64,000 nucleotides of DNA, from contig NZ_CANLZV010000001.1 in assembly GCF_947495665.1 (NCBI RefSeq), forward strand, positions 248,001 to 312,000. Reading direction: 5' to 3'. The notes under the pieces were generated by a model that was not told the DNA's origin, did no database searches, and worked only from the letters and a program-made list of their open reading frames with translations. Of the stretch, positions 7,695 through 17,476 are shown in pieces. The translations under genes were made by a program, and so were the position numbers. The stretch comes from an uncultured Sunxiuqinia sp. Lineage in GTDB: Bacteria; Bacteroidota; Bacteroidia; Bacteroidales; Prolixibacteraceae. Numbering within the stretch: the stretch's first letter is position 1; each line of letters begins with the position of its first letter.

Positions 7695-10151
7695 GTGAGG
7701 CTTTCTGAGGTAAAAAATAATGAAACGGTAATAATAACCAAGGTTTTGGGCCATGGCTCCTTCCGGAAACGGATTATGGAAATGGGCTTTGTACGGGGGA
7801 AAGAAGTTAAAGTCATAAAAAATGCTCCGTTCAAAGGGCCTATTGAATTCAAAATTCTGGATTACAATATTACTTTACGTCGATCTGAAGCCAGTTTGAT
7901 TGAGGTTATGTTGCTTGATGAGGTCACGGAAGAGCTTTCTTCTGGCTTTGACGGGGTTATTGATCAGGAAACGCTTAAAGAATCGGCCTCGGAAAAAGGG
8001 CGAATCATCAATATTGCCTTGGTGGGTAATCCGAATTGTGGGAAAACAACGCTGTTTAATTTTCTTTCAGGTTCCAAAGAACATGTGGGGAATTACAGTG
8101 GGGTGACCATCAGTGCTAAAAAAGCCTCATTTTCAAAATTTGGGTTTCAATTTAATCTTGTTGACCTGCCCGGAACTTATTCGCTGACAGCTTATTCTCC
8201 GGAAGAGATTTATGTTCGTAAATACATTTGGAAAGAAACTCCTGACATTGTAATTAATGTTGTCGACTCTTCCAATCTGGAGCGCAACCTGTTTTTGACC
8301 ACGCAGCTGATAGATATGGATATCAAGGTAATTTGTGCCTTGAATATGTACGATGAGTTGTTAAAAAATCAAGGAAGCCTCAATTACGAAAAGATGGGCA
8401 AGATGATGGGGATTCCCATTATTCCGACCGTCAGCTCGAAGGGGAAAGGCATTGATGATTTGCTCCAAAAAGCCATTGAGGTTTATGAAGATCGCGATCC
8501 GATTGTTCGGCATATTCATATTAACTATGGACAGGAGATTGAAAAGGCAATTCAGCGCATCCGAACTAAAATAAAAGAAAACAAGCCAATTACCGACAAA
8601 ATTTCCTCTCGGTTTATGGCCTTGAAATTATTGGAAAAGGATAACGAAACCTTGTTCAATTTATCGCGCTACTCCAATTTTGATGAAATAAAAGCCATTA
8701 CCAAGGAGGAATCTCATCGCATTGAATCGCTTTACAATGAAGATAGCGAGACGGTGATTACCGATGCAAAGTATGGGTTTATTGCTGGTGCGCTAAAAGA
8801 AAACTTCAAACAAAAAAGAAACTCAGGAAAATCACGGTCCGATAAAATTGATCATTTTTTGACACATCCGCTGTTGGGGATGCCCATTTTTATTGTGTTG
8901 ATTTTTATCGCCTTCTACACTACGTTTAGCTTGGGGAGTTACCCGATGGGATGGATTGAAGAACTGGTGGGGGGACTGAGTAATTTAGTTTCATCATGGA
9001 TGCCGTCAGGTATGTTGCGTGACCTACTGACCAATGGAATTATCGATGGAACCGGAAGTGTATTGGTTTTCTTACCCAATATTTTGATCCTGTTCTTTTT
9101 CATATCCATCATGGAAGATTCGGGCTATATGGCCCGTGCGGCGTTTATTATGGATAAAATTATGCACTATTTTGGGCTGCATGGCCGTTCCTTTATTCCA
9201 ATGGTGATGGGCTTTGGATGCAACGTGCCGGCCATTATGGCTACCCGAACGCTACGTAGTCCAAGCGATCGCCTGCTGACCATGCTCATCATTCCCTTTA
9301 TGTCGTGTAGTGCACGATTGCCTGTGTATGTCTTATTTATTTCGGCTTTCTTTCCCAGTAATCCGGGGCTTGTTTTAGTTGGAATCTATTTTACTGGGAT
9401 TTTTGTCGCTTTTCTGATGGCGCAGCTTTTCAATCGAACGATTTTTAAAAGCAAGGAAACTCCTTTTGTGTTGGAGCTTCCACCATATCGGATTCCGACT
9501 TTGCGAAATGTGTTGATGCACATGTGGGATAAAACCTGGCAGTACCTAAAGAAAATTGGAGGAGTTATCCTGCTCGGAGTCATCATTATTTGGGCCTTGG
9601 GGTATTTCCCACGGTACGATGTGGAAGCGGAGAAGCAAGTTGTTCAGACTGTTGAGCTTCAGCAGGAATCAACGCTGGACCGTCCGTCGGCGAACCTCCA
9701 TCGGATGGAGTTGCAACAAGAGGCTGCTCGCCTGCAAAATTCTTATCTGGGGCGAATTGGTCAGTTTATTGAGCCTGCTATGCGTCCGCTCGGTTTCGAC
9801 TGGAAAATGAGTGTAGCTTTGTTGGCGGGGCTGCCAGCCAAGGAGATTGTAGTAAGCACCATGGGGGTACTTTACCAGGTTGATGATGGTGGTGATGTAA
9901 GTTTAACCCGCAAACTGAGGCAGGAACGTTATTTGTCGGGTCCCAAGCAAGGTGAATTAATCATTTCAGTGCCTGTTGCCTTGGCGTTTTTGATCTTTAT
10001 TTTAACCTATTTCCCATGTATTGGAGTTATTGCCACCATTAAAAATGAATCGGGAAAATTGTATTGGGCAATTTTTACGATGGTTTATACCACCGCGCTG
10101 GCTTGGGTTTTAGCTTTTATAACATTGCACCTGGCTCGGTTGTTCTTTTAG
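7695..10151 (+). CDS. feoB: FeoA-FeoB fusion, Fe2+ transporter
   Basis: An 818-residue inner-membrane ferrous iron transporter in which a FeoA (SH3-like) domain (1-74) is fused ahead of FeoB, the usual arrangement in Bacteroidota. The G domain begins at about 105: G1 GNPNCGKT (111-118), G2 region GVTISAKK, G3 DLPGTYSL, and NMYD as a G4-like motif. The membrane part from about 390 holds the Gate motifs with conserved Cys (GFGCNVPAIMATR and PFMSCSARLPVY) and the C-terminal PCIG segment. The start is GTG at 7695, needed to include the whole FeoA strand (MRLSEV). A Cys-rich FeoB partner follows 38 bp downstream. Confidence 0.95.
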   Translation: MRLSEVKNNETVIITKVLGHGSFRKRIMEMGFVRGKEVKVIKNAPFKGPIEFKILDYNITLRRSEASLIEVMLLDEVTEELSSGFDGVIDQETLKESASEKGRIINIALVGNPNCGKTTLFNFLSGSKEHVGNYSGVTISAKKASFSKFGFQFNLVDLPGTYSLTAYSPEEIYVRKYIWKETPDIVINVVDSSNLERNLFLTTQLIDMDIKVICALNMYDELLKNQGSLNYEKMGKMMGIPIIPTVSSKGKGIDDLLQKAIEVYEDRDPIVRHIHINYGQEIEKAIQRIRTKIKENKPITDKISSRFMALKLLEKDNETLFNLSRYSNFDEIKAITKEESHRIESLYNEDSETVITDAKYGFIAGALKENFKQKRNSGKSRSDKIDHFLTHPLLGMPIFIVLIFIAFYTTFSLGSYPMGWIEELVGGLSNLVSSWMPSGMLRDLLTNGIIDGTGSVLVFLPNILILFFFISIMEDSGYMARAAFIMDKIMHYFGLHGRSFIPMVMGFGCNVPAIMATRTLRSPSDRLLTMLIIPFMSCSARLPVYVLFISAFFPSNPGLVLVGIYFTGIFVAFLMAQLFNRTIFKSKETPFVLELPPYRIPTLRNVLMHMWDKTWQYLKKIGGVILLGVIIIWALGYFPRYDVEAEKQVVQTVELQQESTLDRPSANLHRMELQQEAARLQNSYLGRIGQFIEPAMRPLGFDWKMSVALLAGLPAKEIVVSTMGVLYQVDDGGDVSLTRKLRQERYLSGPKQGELIISVPVALAFLIFILTYFPCIGVIATIKNESGKLYWAIFTMVYTTALAWVLAFITLHLARLFF

Positions 10152-10189
10152 TATAGAAGGGCAGCGTGCCTTATTGGATAGAGAAGTTT

Positions 10190-10405
10190 ATGGTTCAGGA
10201 AATCTTGACATACCTTATTTTATTGATTGCCATTGCGGTTATTGTCCGCAAGGTGTATCGGGTGGTACGTTCCGTGAGTCAGGCGAAACGAGGAACTTCT
10301 GAGCCTGATAAATGCGGGATCTGCGCAACAGGCTGTGCGATTAAGGATATGAAGGAAAATCAAGCCTGTCCGCCAGGAACAGGCTTTTCAGAAAAGCAGG
10401 CTTAA
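10190..10405 (+). CDS. FeoB-associated Cys-rich membrane protein
   Basis: A 71-residue protein with one N-terminal membrane helix (about 5-22, ILTYLILLIAIAVIV) and a short cytoplasmic tail bearing four to five cysteines (CGICATGCAIKDM, QACPPG). This fits the small FeoB-associated family that sits directly downstream of feoB in many Bacteroidota and may scaffold the Feo complex or handle iron. I prefer ATG at 10190 (MVQEIL) to the GTG at 10166. It ends 4 bp inside the opposing rpe gene. Confidence 0.75.
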   Translation: MVQEILTYLILLIAIAVIVRKVYRVVRSVSQAKRGTSEPDKCGICATGCAIKDMKENQACPPGTGFSEKQA

Positions 10406-11055
10406 AGATTTTTAAATTTTTGAATGGTGGCAATCGGATCGTCTGCCTTGAAGATGAAGCTTCCCGAAACCAACACGTCAGCACCTACATCATAAAGGTT
10501 TGCACCAGTTTCAAAATTGACACCCCCGTCTACTTCAATTAAGCATTTGGGATTTTTTGAAGCCACCAGCTCTTTCAGTTGTTTAATCTTTTTGTACGTA
10601 TTCTTGATAAAGCTTTGTCCGCCAAAGCCCGGATTGACTGACATGATCAGTACCATATCCAGATCACCAATAATGTCGTCGAGTAAATGAACCGGCGAAT
10701 GGGGATTCAGACAAACACTGGCTTTCATCCCTTCATTTTTAATTGAATGTACGGTTCGGTGCAAATGGGGGCAGGTTTCGTAGTGTACGGTTAAAATGGA
10801 AGCTCCGGCCTGACGAAAAGGGACAATGAAATCGTCGGGGTTTGAAATCATCAGGTGAACATCCAACGGCTTGGTTGCAATTTCGGCCACTTTTTCAATG
10901 ACAGGAATTCCAAAAGAAATGTTGGGAACAAAAACTCCATCCATTACATCGCAGTGAATGTAATCGGCTTCACTTTGGTTGAGCATTTCAATATCGGCTT
11001 GCAGGTTGCCGAAATCGGCAGATAAAATCGAAGGCGCTACGAATCTTGTGGTCAT
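10402..11055 (-). CDS. rpe: ribulose-phosphate 3-epimerase
   Basis: A 217-residue (beta/alpha)8-barrel enzyme of the pentose phosphate pathway, interconverting ribulose-5-P and xylulose-5-P. Visible family signatures: VAPSILSADFGNL at the start, HCDVMDGVFVPNISFG with the metal-binding His and catalytic Asp, DVHLMI, MSVNPGFGGQSF and the second catalytic Asp in IEVDGGVN. The start at 11055 (MTTRF) is chosen because a -7 promoter box at 11074-11081 overlaps the longer alternative at 11076. Confidence 0.95.
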   Translation of the reverse strand: MTTRFVAPSILSADFGNLQADIEMLNQSEADYIHCDVMDGVFVPNISFGIPVIEKVAEIATKPLDVHLMISNPDDFIVPFRQAGASILTVHYETCPHLHRTVHSIKNEGMKASVCLNPHSPVHLLDDIIGDLDMVLIMSVNPGFGGQSFIKNTYKKIKQLKELVASKNPKCLIEVDGGVNFETGANLYDVGADVLVSGSFIFKADDPIATIQKFKNL

Positions 11056-11073
11056 GAATTGATAATTTTGCCA

Positions 11074-11104
11074 CAAAGGTAAGTTATCTCCGGCTTATTT
11101 GAAA
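11074..11104 (-). promoter_or_regulatory. promoter of rpe
   Basis: Minus-strand TACCTTTG (11081-11074) preceded at 19 bp by TTTC (11104-11101), one base off the -33 consensus. It fixes the rpe start at 11055. Confidence 0.6.
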
Positions 11105-11128
11105 TCCGAAAGTGCGGGAGTACCGTAT

Positions 11129-11995
11129 TTATTGTCCTAAGTAGGTTTTTAACAGTCGGTTGCGGTAGTTGTTTTTTAGTCGTTTTATGGATTTTTCTTT
11201 GATTTGTCTAACCCGCTCTCGGGTTAAATTAAAGATGTCTCCAATTTCTTCCAGCGTATGTTGGCGGTATCCGCTCAGCCCAAAATAGTACTTCAGAATT
11301 TCGGCTTCCCGTTCGCCTAGAGTCATCAGTGTGCGTTCAATCTCTTTTTTTAGCGAGTTGTTCATCAGTCCGTTGTCCGGGCTGGGTGACTCGTCATTCA
11401 GCATCACATCGTACAAGTTGTTGTCGTCTTCATCGCGCATGGGGGCATCCATCGAAACATGGTGACTGGATACCTTCATGGAATCTTCAACAACTTCAGC
11501 CGTTGTTTCCAGAATTTTGGCTACTTCTTCGGCCGTTGGTTCACGTTGGTACTCCTGCTCAAGCTTGGAAAAGGTCCGGTTAATCTTATTAATTGACCCA
11601 ATTTTGTTGAGTGGTAAGCGAACAATGCGGGCTTGTTCGGCCAGTGCTTGCAGGATGGATTGACGAATCCACCATACGGCATAGGAAATGAATTTAAATC
11701 CACGGGTTTCATCAAAACGTTCGGCTGCTTTAATCAGCCCCAGGTTGCCTTCATTAATCAAATCCGGAAGGCTTAAGCCCTGGTTTTGGTATTGTTTTGA
11801 TACAGAGACTACAAAGCGGAGGTTTGCTTTGATGAGTTCTTCCAGCGCAGCGCGGTCGCCTTTTTTAATACGTTTAGCCAGTTCAACCTCTTTTTCTGCG
11901 GTTAACAAGTCCACCTTACCAATCTCATGCAAATACTTATCAAGCGATAAGGTCTCCCTGTTGGTTACTTGTTTGGTAATCTTTAACTGTCTCAT
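11129..11995 (-). CDS. rpoD: primary sigma factor, Bacteroidota type
   Basis: A 288-residue sigma-70 that lacks the long N-terminal region 1.1 of proteobacterial RpoD, typical of the sigma-ABfr class. Region 1.2 ([16 protein letters not shown]), region 2 ([40 protein letters not shown]), region 3 ([18 protein letters not shown]) and region 4 with its helix-turn-helix ([20 protein letters not shown]) are complete. It directs RNA polymerase to TTTG / TAnnTTTG promoters, many of which can be seen in this window. It is monocistronic and divergent from rho, with 367 bp between the two genes. Confidence 0.95.
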   Translation of the reverse strand: MRQLKITKQVTNRETLSLDKYLHEIGKVDLLTAEKEVELAKRIKKGDRAALEELIKANLRFVVSVSKQYQNQGLSLPDLINEGNLGLIKAAERFDETRGFKFISYAVWWIRQSILQALAEQARIVRLPLNKIGSINKINRTFSKLEQEYQREPTAEEVAKILETTAEVVEDSMKVSSHHVSMDAPMRDEDDNNLYDVMLNDESPSPDNGLMNNSLKKEIERTLMTLGEREAEILKYYFGLSGYRQHTLEEIGDIFNLTRERVRQIKEKSIKRLKNNYRNRLLKTYLGQ

Positions 11996-12362
11996 CCAGT
12001 TCGGTATCAGTGTTCAGTTTATAAAATGAAAATAAATCAATCTTTGCTTTTGTCGAAGTGAAAATAGTTATATAATGCGGAAAATTTATAATTCTATACA
12101 TTTTTTTCATGAGTAGCACAAATTTTGCTGGAAACTGGGGGTTTCCCTTCATGAATGAACCAAAAAGACGTTTTTTTGTTTAAAAAATTCCCCGACCTTG
12201 GAGAAAAAAAGCAGAGAAAATAGAATCTTTTTTGGGGAATAACTACTTATTACTTATTATTGCAGAATATTTCTAGAGTTTACTATATCCAGATATTTTC
12301 CAAAAATACATTTTACTTTTCTCCTCCGAGCATTTTATAGATGTAATTAATTTTCAAAAAAT
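11996..12362. other. rpoD-rho intergenic region
   Basis: 367 bp without a gene, A/T-rich. On the plus strand a candidate rho promoter is TTTTTTG (12228-12234), 20-bp spacer, TATTATTG (12255-12262, one mismatch), which would give a leader of about 95 nt. An inverted repeat ATTCCCC (12188-12194) / GGGGAAT (12234-12240) encloses it. I see no clean TAnnTTTG box for rpoD. No small reading frame is convincing. Confidence 0.4.
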
Positions 12363-14084
12363 ATGTACGACATTATTGAATTAAGCAAAAAGTTGGTTCC
12401 CGAACTTAGGGATATCGCTAAGGAGCTTAACATTAAGAAAGTGGAATCTTTCAAAAAACAAGACCTGATTTACAAGATCTTAGACACTCAGGCGATCATC
12501 GCTTCTGAGAAGAAATCAGATTTCCCGAAGAAAGAAAGAGGTCCCAAAAATAAACCAACCCAAGGGAAAGAACCCAAGGATGAAACGAAAAACAAACCAT
12601 CCGGCGATGAGGAAGAAAAACAGGATGGAGCCAAACCCAAAAAACGTAAACGCACCACTGTAATTAAAGCCGGTTCGTTTTTTGATAAGAACAGAAAATC
12701 AGCTGAACCTACTGAAAAGCCTGAGGAAAAGAAAGAGGTTGAGCTTCAGAATAAAAAAGAAGAAGAGCCGAAAGAACAACAGCAACAAGCTTCAAAACCC
12801 ACCGTTACTGTTAAGAAGGCAGAAAAAGGCCCACAAGAGCAATCCGCTCAAAAACACACCCCAAAAGATCAGAAAAAAGACCAGCCCGAGCGCAAGCCCA
12901 AGCACCCAAAATGGGAAAACAAAGGAAAACATGGCAATGGTGGTCCTGATAAATCGTATGAATTTGAGGGAATCATAACCAACTCGGGGGTTTTGGAAAT
13001 TATGCCTGACGGATATGGTTTTATGCGTTCTTCGGACTATAACTACCTGAACTCTCCGGATGATATTTATGTGTCGCAATCTCAAATCAAGTTGTTTGGA
13101 TTGAAAACCGGAGATACAATTACCGGAACGATTCGTCCGCCTAAAGAAGGCGAAAAATACTTCCCGTTGATTAAAGTGATGGAAATTAATGGAAGAACAC
13201 CTGATTATATTCGTGATCGTGTGCCTTTTGATCACTTGACACCGCTTTTCCCGAACGAAAAATTCAACTTGACCGGAAACGGACATGACAATATTTCGAC
13301 TCGCGTAGTGGATTTGTTTGCACCGATTGGTAAAGGCCAGCGTGGTTTGATTGTAGCCCAGCCTAAAACGGGTAAAACCATGTTGCTGAAGGAAATCGCC
13401 AATGCGATTGCAGCCAACCACCCGGAAGTTTACATGATTGTTTTGTTGATTGATGAGCGTCCGGAAGAGGTGACCGACATGGCTCGCAGCGTAAATGCTG
13501 AAGTGATTTCGTCAACCTTTGATGAACCTGCTGATCGCCACGTACGTGTTGCCGGCATGGTTTTGGAAAAAGCAAAACGCATGGTGGAATGTGGACACGA
13601 TGTGGTTATTCTGTTGGATTCAATTACACGTTTGGCGCGTGCTTATAACACAGTAGCTCCCGCTTCTGGCAAAGTACTGTCGGGTGGTGTTGATGCCAAT
13701 GCGCTGCACAAACCCAAGCGTTTCTTTGGTGCTGCACGTAACATTGAAGAAGGTGGTTCATTAACCATTCTTTCAACGGCACTGACAGAAACCGGTTCGA
13801 AAATGGATGATGTGATCTTCGAAGAATTTAAAGGAACAGGTAACATGGAACTGCAGTTGGATCGTCGTTTGTCGAACAAGCGTATTTTCCCTGCAGTGGA
13901 TATTGTTTCTTCAAGTACGCGTCGTGAAGACTTATTACTGTCTAAAGGAATGATGGACAAAGTTTGGATTCTGCGGAACTACCTGGCCGATATGAATTCG
14001 CTTGAGGCGATGGACTTTATTAAGACCCGCTTGATGCGCAGCAATTCGATTGAAGAGTTCCTGATCTCGATGAATAGTGAATGA
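12363..14084 (+). CDS. rho: transcription termination factor Rho with long charged insert
   Basis: A 573-residue hexameric RNA helicase that ends transcripts. Residues 1-47 form the Rho N-terminal helical domain; about 48-195 is a low-complexity insert dominated by K, E, P and Q, seen in many Bacteroidota Rho proteins. The RNA-binding cold-shock domain follows (about 196-275; [24 protein letters not shown]), then the RecA-type ATPase with Walker [12 protein letters not shown] (about 333), Walker [18 protein letters not shown] and the Q/R loops in [19 protein letters not shown]. The enzyme core is complete. A strong terminator lies 27 bp downstream. Confidence 0.96.
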   Translation: MYDIIELSKKLVPELRDIAKELNIKKVESFKKQDLIYKILDTQAIIASEKKSDFPKKERGPKNKPTQGKEPKDETKNKPSGDEEEKQDGAKPKKRKRTTVIKAGSFFDKNRKSAEPTEKPEEKKEVELQNKKEEEPKEQQQQASKPTVTVKKAEKGPQEQSAQKHTPKDQKKDQPERKPKHPKWENKGKHGNGGPDKSYEFEGIITNSGVLEIMPDGYGFMRSSDYNYLNSPDDIYVSQSQIKLFGLKTGDTITGTIRPPKEGEKYFPLIKVMEINGRTPDYIRDRVPFDHLTPLFPNEKFNLTGNGHDNISTRVVDLFAPIGKGQRGLIVAQPKTGKTMLLKEIANAIAANHPEVYMIVLLIDERPEEVTDMARSVNAEVISSTFDEPADRHVRVAGMVLEKAKRMVECGHDVVILLDSITRLARAYNTVAPASGKVLSGGVDANALHKPKRFFGAARNIEEGGSLTILSTALTETGSKMDDVIFEEFKGTGNMELQLDRRLSNKRIFPAVDIVSSSTRREDLLLSKGMMDKVWILRNYLADMNSLEAMDFIKTRLMRSNSIEEFLISMNSE

Positions 14085-14110
14085 TAATCCGAAAAGGAAT
14101 GAAATAATAA

Positions 14111-14148
14111 AGCCGTTTGCATTAATTGCAAACGGCTTCTTTTTTTTA
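14111..14148 (+). terminator. terminator of rho
   Basis: Perfect 11-bp stem AGCCGTTTGCA (14111-14121) / TGCAAACGGCT (14127-14137), 5-nt loop, then a T8 run. It touches the 3' end of the convergent aminopeptidase gene. Confidence 0.92.
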
Positions 14149-15939
14149 GTGAATTTCCTGCGTTTGTTGCTTCAGGAATTCAAGCTCATCCGCTTCCAAT
14201 AGAGGAGCTAGCTTTTTATACACCTTTTGATGGTACTGATTCAGCCAGTCAATTTCTTCTTTGGTCATCAGCTGGGTGTCAATTAATTTCAGATCAATGG
14301 GGCAAAGGGTGAGTGTTTCGAAAGCCAGAAAGCGGCCGAATGGTGTTTCTTCTTTTTCTGTGCATACAATCACATTTTCAATTCGAATGCCATATTCGCC
14401 TTCGCGGTAAAGGCCGGGTTCGTTGGATAATACCATGCCGGGCTTAATGGTTTGCTCATTGTACTCCTGTCGGATGCTCATGGGGCCTTCATGCACATTC
14501 AGGAAGTAGCCGATTCCATGACCGGTGCCATGCCCGTAGTTTAAGCCGTTTTTCCATAAATGCATCCGCGCGTAGGCATCTAGGTTGCTTCCCAACGCTC
14601 CGGCAGGGAACTGAGCCATGCTTAATCCTATCATGCCTTTCAGCACCAAGGTGAAATCCCGTTTTTGTTGAGCGCTTGGGCTTGAAAGAGCGATGGTGCG
14701 TGTGATATCTGTTGTTCCGCCTAAATATTGGCCGCCGGAATCAAAAAGCAGCATGCCGTCCTGGTTAATTTCAGCAGCTGTTTCTTTGCTTACCGAGCGA
14801 TGCACGATGGCTCCATTGGCATTTAACCCAACGATGGGGTAGAAGCTGTTTCCCTGAAAACCGTCTTGCTGAGCCCGGAAGTATTCCAGTTTTTCAACAA
14901 CATCATACTCTGTCAGATTTGTTTGGCCAACGTTTTGGTTAAGCCAATGCAGGAGCTTAACCATGGCTGCTCCATCCTTTTTCATCGTTTCGCGAAGATG
15001 AATAATTTCAAAGGTTGACTTTTGGGCTTTCAGCAGAGTAGGTGCTGAGGTTTGTTCAACAAGCTGAATTGTTGGCGGAATAGCAGCTATGGAAGCCTGG
15101 TTGGTTCGCGCCGAATCAATCATGATGATGGTTTCTGGTGATAGCTGGGACAGAAAACTGTAGAATTCAGTATATGCTTTAAGCTGAATTTGATCCTCCT
15201 GCAGCTTCGCTGCTAATTCTGAATCCATTTTTTTTGAATCGACAAACAGCACTTTTTCTTTTTCGGATAAAAATGCGAAGCCAACAAATACGGGGTTGAA
15301 ATCAACATCTGTTCCTCTCAGGTTGAAGGTCCAGGCGAGGTCATCCAGCGCTGTGATTAAGGTGGCATTGGCGCCGTTAGTTTTCACAAAATTCAGGATG
15401 GCACTGATCTTATCGGTCCGTTTGGTACCGGCATATTGCAAGTCGTGTTCAAAAATCGGGTTATTGGGCAGGGGAGGACGTTCTTCCCAGTCTGCAGACA
15501 GCAAATCGCTGGTATCTTTCAATGTCAGACCTCCCGCAGCCAAGGCTTTGCTCAGCTGGTTGTATTGTAGAACAGACAAGCATGCAAAATCGGTTCCAAC
15601 GGTATCACCTTCCTTTAAGGAATTATTTAGCCACTCGGCAGGTTCAGGCGTACCGGTAACCCGCTGTTTCATAAGTTCAATTCCGGTGTTTTGCAATTGC
15701 TGGCCGGCCTGAAGAAAGTAACGCGAGTCGGTCCATAAAGCTGCTTTTTCGTGGGTTACAACCACCAAACCTGCCGAGCCGGTAAAGCCGCTGATGTAGC
15801 TTCTGGCTTGCCAGTGGGTGGGCATGTATTCACTTTGGTGCGGGTCTGTTCCGGAGAAATAACAGGCCTGTACGCCTGCTTTTTTCATTTGCAACCGCAG
15901 TTGCGCTATTCTTTGGGGTATAATTTCAGGTGTGTTCAT
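14146..15939 (-). CDS. pepP: Xaa-Pro aminopeptidase (M24B, aminopeptidase P)
   Basis: A 597-residue cytoplasmic metallopeptidase with two creatinase-like N-terminal domains and a C-terminal pita-bread domain, the three-domain layout of eukaryote-like aminopeptidase P. Metal and catalytic residues are visible: LLFDSGGQYLGGTTDITRT (two Asp ligands), GHGTGHGIGYFLNVHEGP (His), NEPGLYREGEYGIRIENV (Glu ligands). It removes N-terminal residues that precede proline. Its start overlaps the end of the NUDIX gene by 14 bp; esterase, NUDIX and peptidase form one operon. Gene symbol by family only. Confidence 0.92.
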   Translation of the reverse strand: MNTPEIIPQRIAQLRLQMKKAGVQACYFSGTDPHQSEYMPTHWQARSYISGFTGSAGLVVVTHEKAALWTDSRYFLQAGQQLQNTGIELMKQRVTGTPEPAEWLNNSLKEGDTVGTDFACLSVLQYNQLSKALAAGGLTLKDTSDLLSADWEERPPLPNNPIFEHDLQYAGTKRTDKISAILNFVKTNGANATLITALDDLAWTFNLRGTDVDFNPVFVGFAFLSEKEKVLFVDSKKMDSELAAKLQEDQIQLKAYTEFYSFLSQLSPETIIMIDSARTNQASIAAIPPTIQLVEQTSAPTLLKAQKSTFEIIHLRETMKKDGAAMVKLLHWLNQNVGQTNLTEYDVVEKLEYFRAQQDGFQGNSFYPIVGLNANGAIVHRSVSKETAAEINQDGMLLFDSGGQYLGGTTDITRTIALSSPSAQQKRDFTLVLKGMIGLSMAQFPAGALGSNLDAYARMHLWKNGLNYGHGTGHGIGYFLNVHEGPMSIRQEYNEQTIKPGMVLSNEPGLYREGEYGIRIENVIVCTEKEETPFGRFLAFETLTLCPIDLKLIDTQLMTKEEIDWLNQYHQKVYKKLAPLLEADELEFLKQQTQEIH

Positions 15940-16456
15940 TTAATTTTTTTAAGATGTTTTTCATTGATTGTGCGGGCAGCTCGTCCAGGTTGACTTCCGA
16001 GGGATGGTAGAACTCGATGGATGCAATGTCGTCCATCGGTTTTAATCCGGTGAGTGTTTCCAGTTCAACCAGAAAAGCCAGATCCAGCGTCATTACTTCC
16101 ATGCCGGCAAAGGGGTAGGTGTTGGGAAACGACGCGAAATAGGTCATTTTTTTCACGCTTGCCCCCAGTTCTTCCTGAATTTCGCGGGTCAATGCTTCTT
16201 CGGCTGTTTCCATCGGATCAACAAATCCTCCCGGGAAATCCAGTTGCCCTTTATGGGGTTCTACGGCTCTTCGGGCCAGCATGATTTTTCCTTCGGGATC
16301 AAAAATAATGGCGGCAACAGCCGCCGAAATATTAAAGAAATAGTGAAAGCCGCACTGCAGACATTTCTTGGAACGATCGCCCGACTGCCTCAATTGGGTT
16401 GAGCCACAGCTGGGGCAGAACTTAAAAATTTTGTTTGGATGTTGTGCTTGTGTCAT
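15926..16456 (-). CDS. NUDIX hydrolase with N-terminal zinc ribbon
   Basis: A 176-residue protein. Residues 12-38 form a zinc ribbon (FCPSCGSTQ ... CLQCGFHYFF), the arrangement seen in NudC-like NAD(+)/nucleoside-diphosphate hydrolases. The Nudix box GGFVDPMETAEEALTREIQE with EELGA is complete, so it should cleave a nucleoside-diphosphate-linked substrate with Mg2+. Substrate cannot be told; it is shorter than NudC (about 255 residues) and lacks a clear SQPWPFPxS motif. It overlaps the esterase stop by 1 bp (TAATG) and the aminopeptidase start by 14 bp. Confidence 0.85.
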   Translation of the reverse strand: MTQAQHPNKIFKFCPSCGSTQLRQSGDRSKKCLQCGFHYFFNISAAVAAIIFDPEGKIMLARRAVEPHKGQLDFPGGFVDPMETAEEALTREIQEELGASVKKMTYFASFPNTYPFAGMEVMTLDLAFLVELETLTGLKPMDDIASIEFYHPSEVNLDELPAQSMKNILKKLNEHT

Positions 16457-17367
16457 TATTTAATTATTGCCATTGATTTTAGCCAGTCGATGAAAAGTGC
16501 TGGCCACTTTGCTGCCGGAATATCCCGGTCGGTCATTCCAAAGCCATGTCCTCCCTTGGCGAAAATATGAAGTTCGGCAGGGATGGCGTAATCTTTTAAT
16601 GCCCTGTAAAAAGCAATTGAATTTTCCGGAATGACGGCCTTATCATCATCGGCTAGAACAAAAAATGTGGGTGGAGTGTTTTCCGTTACCCATAGTTCAT
16701 TGGAAAATTGCTTGGCGATTGACCAATCATTGGTTTCACCAATCAAATTTTTTCTTGAGCCCATGTGTCCGATACCTTCTTTGAAGCTAATGACGGGATA
16801 TAGTAGAAGCATGAAGTCGGGACGGGCACTTATTTCCTGAAAAGGAATTGCGGTATTGGGAGCTGCCCAGTCAAAATGAGTTCCAGCCGTCGAGGCCAGG
16901 TGTCCTCCGGCAGAAGAGCCGGCAATGCCAATCTTTTGCGGGTCAATTCCCCATTCCTGGGCTTTTGAGCGGGTGAGCCGGATAGCCTGCAGGGCATCAG
17001 TCAGGGGAATTTCAGAATTGCCATAGGGCAGGCGGTATTTTAAAACAATTCCGGTAATACCTTGACTTTTCAGGTACTCAGCGATGCGAAATCCCTCGTG
17101 GTCGATGGCTTCAATCCAGTAGCCACCACCGGGACAAATGATTACAGCCGCGCCGGTGTTTGTTTCCTGACTGGGTTGGTATATAAAAAGCTCAGCTTTT
17201 GAAATGTTCTTGTAACGGTAAGTACCTCTTTCCTGGTAATAGTCTTCTTCTCCCGGAGGATTGTTTTTGTTGGGAGCTCCGTTTGGCCATAAGTCAAGCT
17301 GAAAGTCTTGTGCCATAATTGATGTGGAAAGAATAGTTAGATATAAAAGAAGTGCTATTCGGTTCAT
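16456..17367 (-). CDS. secreted alpha/beta-hydrolase, acetyl-esterase like
   Basis: A 303-residue exported esterase. The signal peptide is MNRIALLLYLTILSTSIMA (start at 17367 rather than at the upstream 17415). The oxyanion segment is ICPGGGYWIEAIDHEGF, the nucleophile elbow GSSAGGH, the acid is in ADDDKAVIPE and the catalytic His in KGGHGFGM. This matches the BD-FAE/acetylxylan-esterase-like group, which deacetylates plant or algal polysaccharide, but no CAZyme neighbour supports a specific substrate. First gene of a three-gene operon. Confidence 0.85.
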   Translation of the reverse strand: MNRIALLLYLTILSTSIMAQDFQLDLWPNGAPNKNNPPGEEDYYQERGTYRYKNISKAELFIYQPSQETNTGAAVIICPGGGYWIEAIDHEGFRIAEYLKSQGITGIVLKYRLPYGNSEIPLTDALQAIRLTRSKAQEWGIDPQKIGIAGSSAGGHLASTAGTHFDWAAPNTAIPFQEISARPDFMLLLYPVISFKEGIGHMGSRKNLIGETNDWSIAKQFSNELWVTENTPPTFFVLADDDKAVIPENSIAFYRALKDYAIPAELHIFAKGGHGFGMTDRDIPAAKWPALFIDWLKSMAIIK

Positions 17368-17464
17368 AGGTATGTTTATTTGGTCTATTCGGGTAAAATT
17401 ACAAATAAATGGCACAAAATAAATTTAAAAGGAAGTGATTGGGAGTTCATATTCTTCAAATAAT

Positions 17465-17472
17465 TATTTTTG
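17465..17472 (+). promoter_or_regulatory. -7 box for the LysE-family gene, leaderless arrangement
   Basis: TATTTTTG ends 4 bp before ATG at 17477, so the A of ATG would be about +1. The -33 side has TTG at 17439-17441, 23 bp upstream, which is long. Confidence 0.45.
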
Positions 17473-17476
17473 CAGC

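Noticed and set aside
12792-13421. 209-residue minus-strand reading frame within rho
   Set aside because: It lies opposite the well-supported rho coding sequence and its composition is that of an antisense frame.
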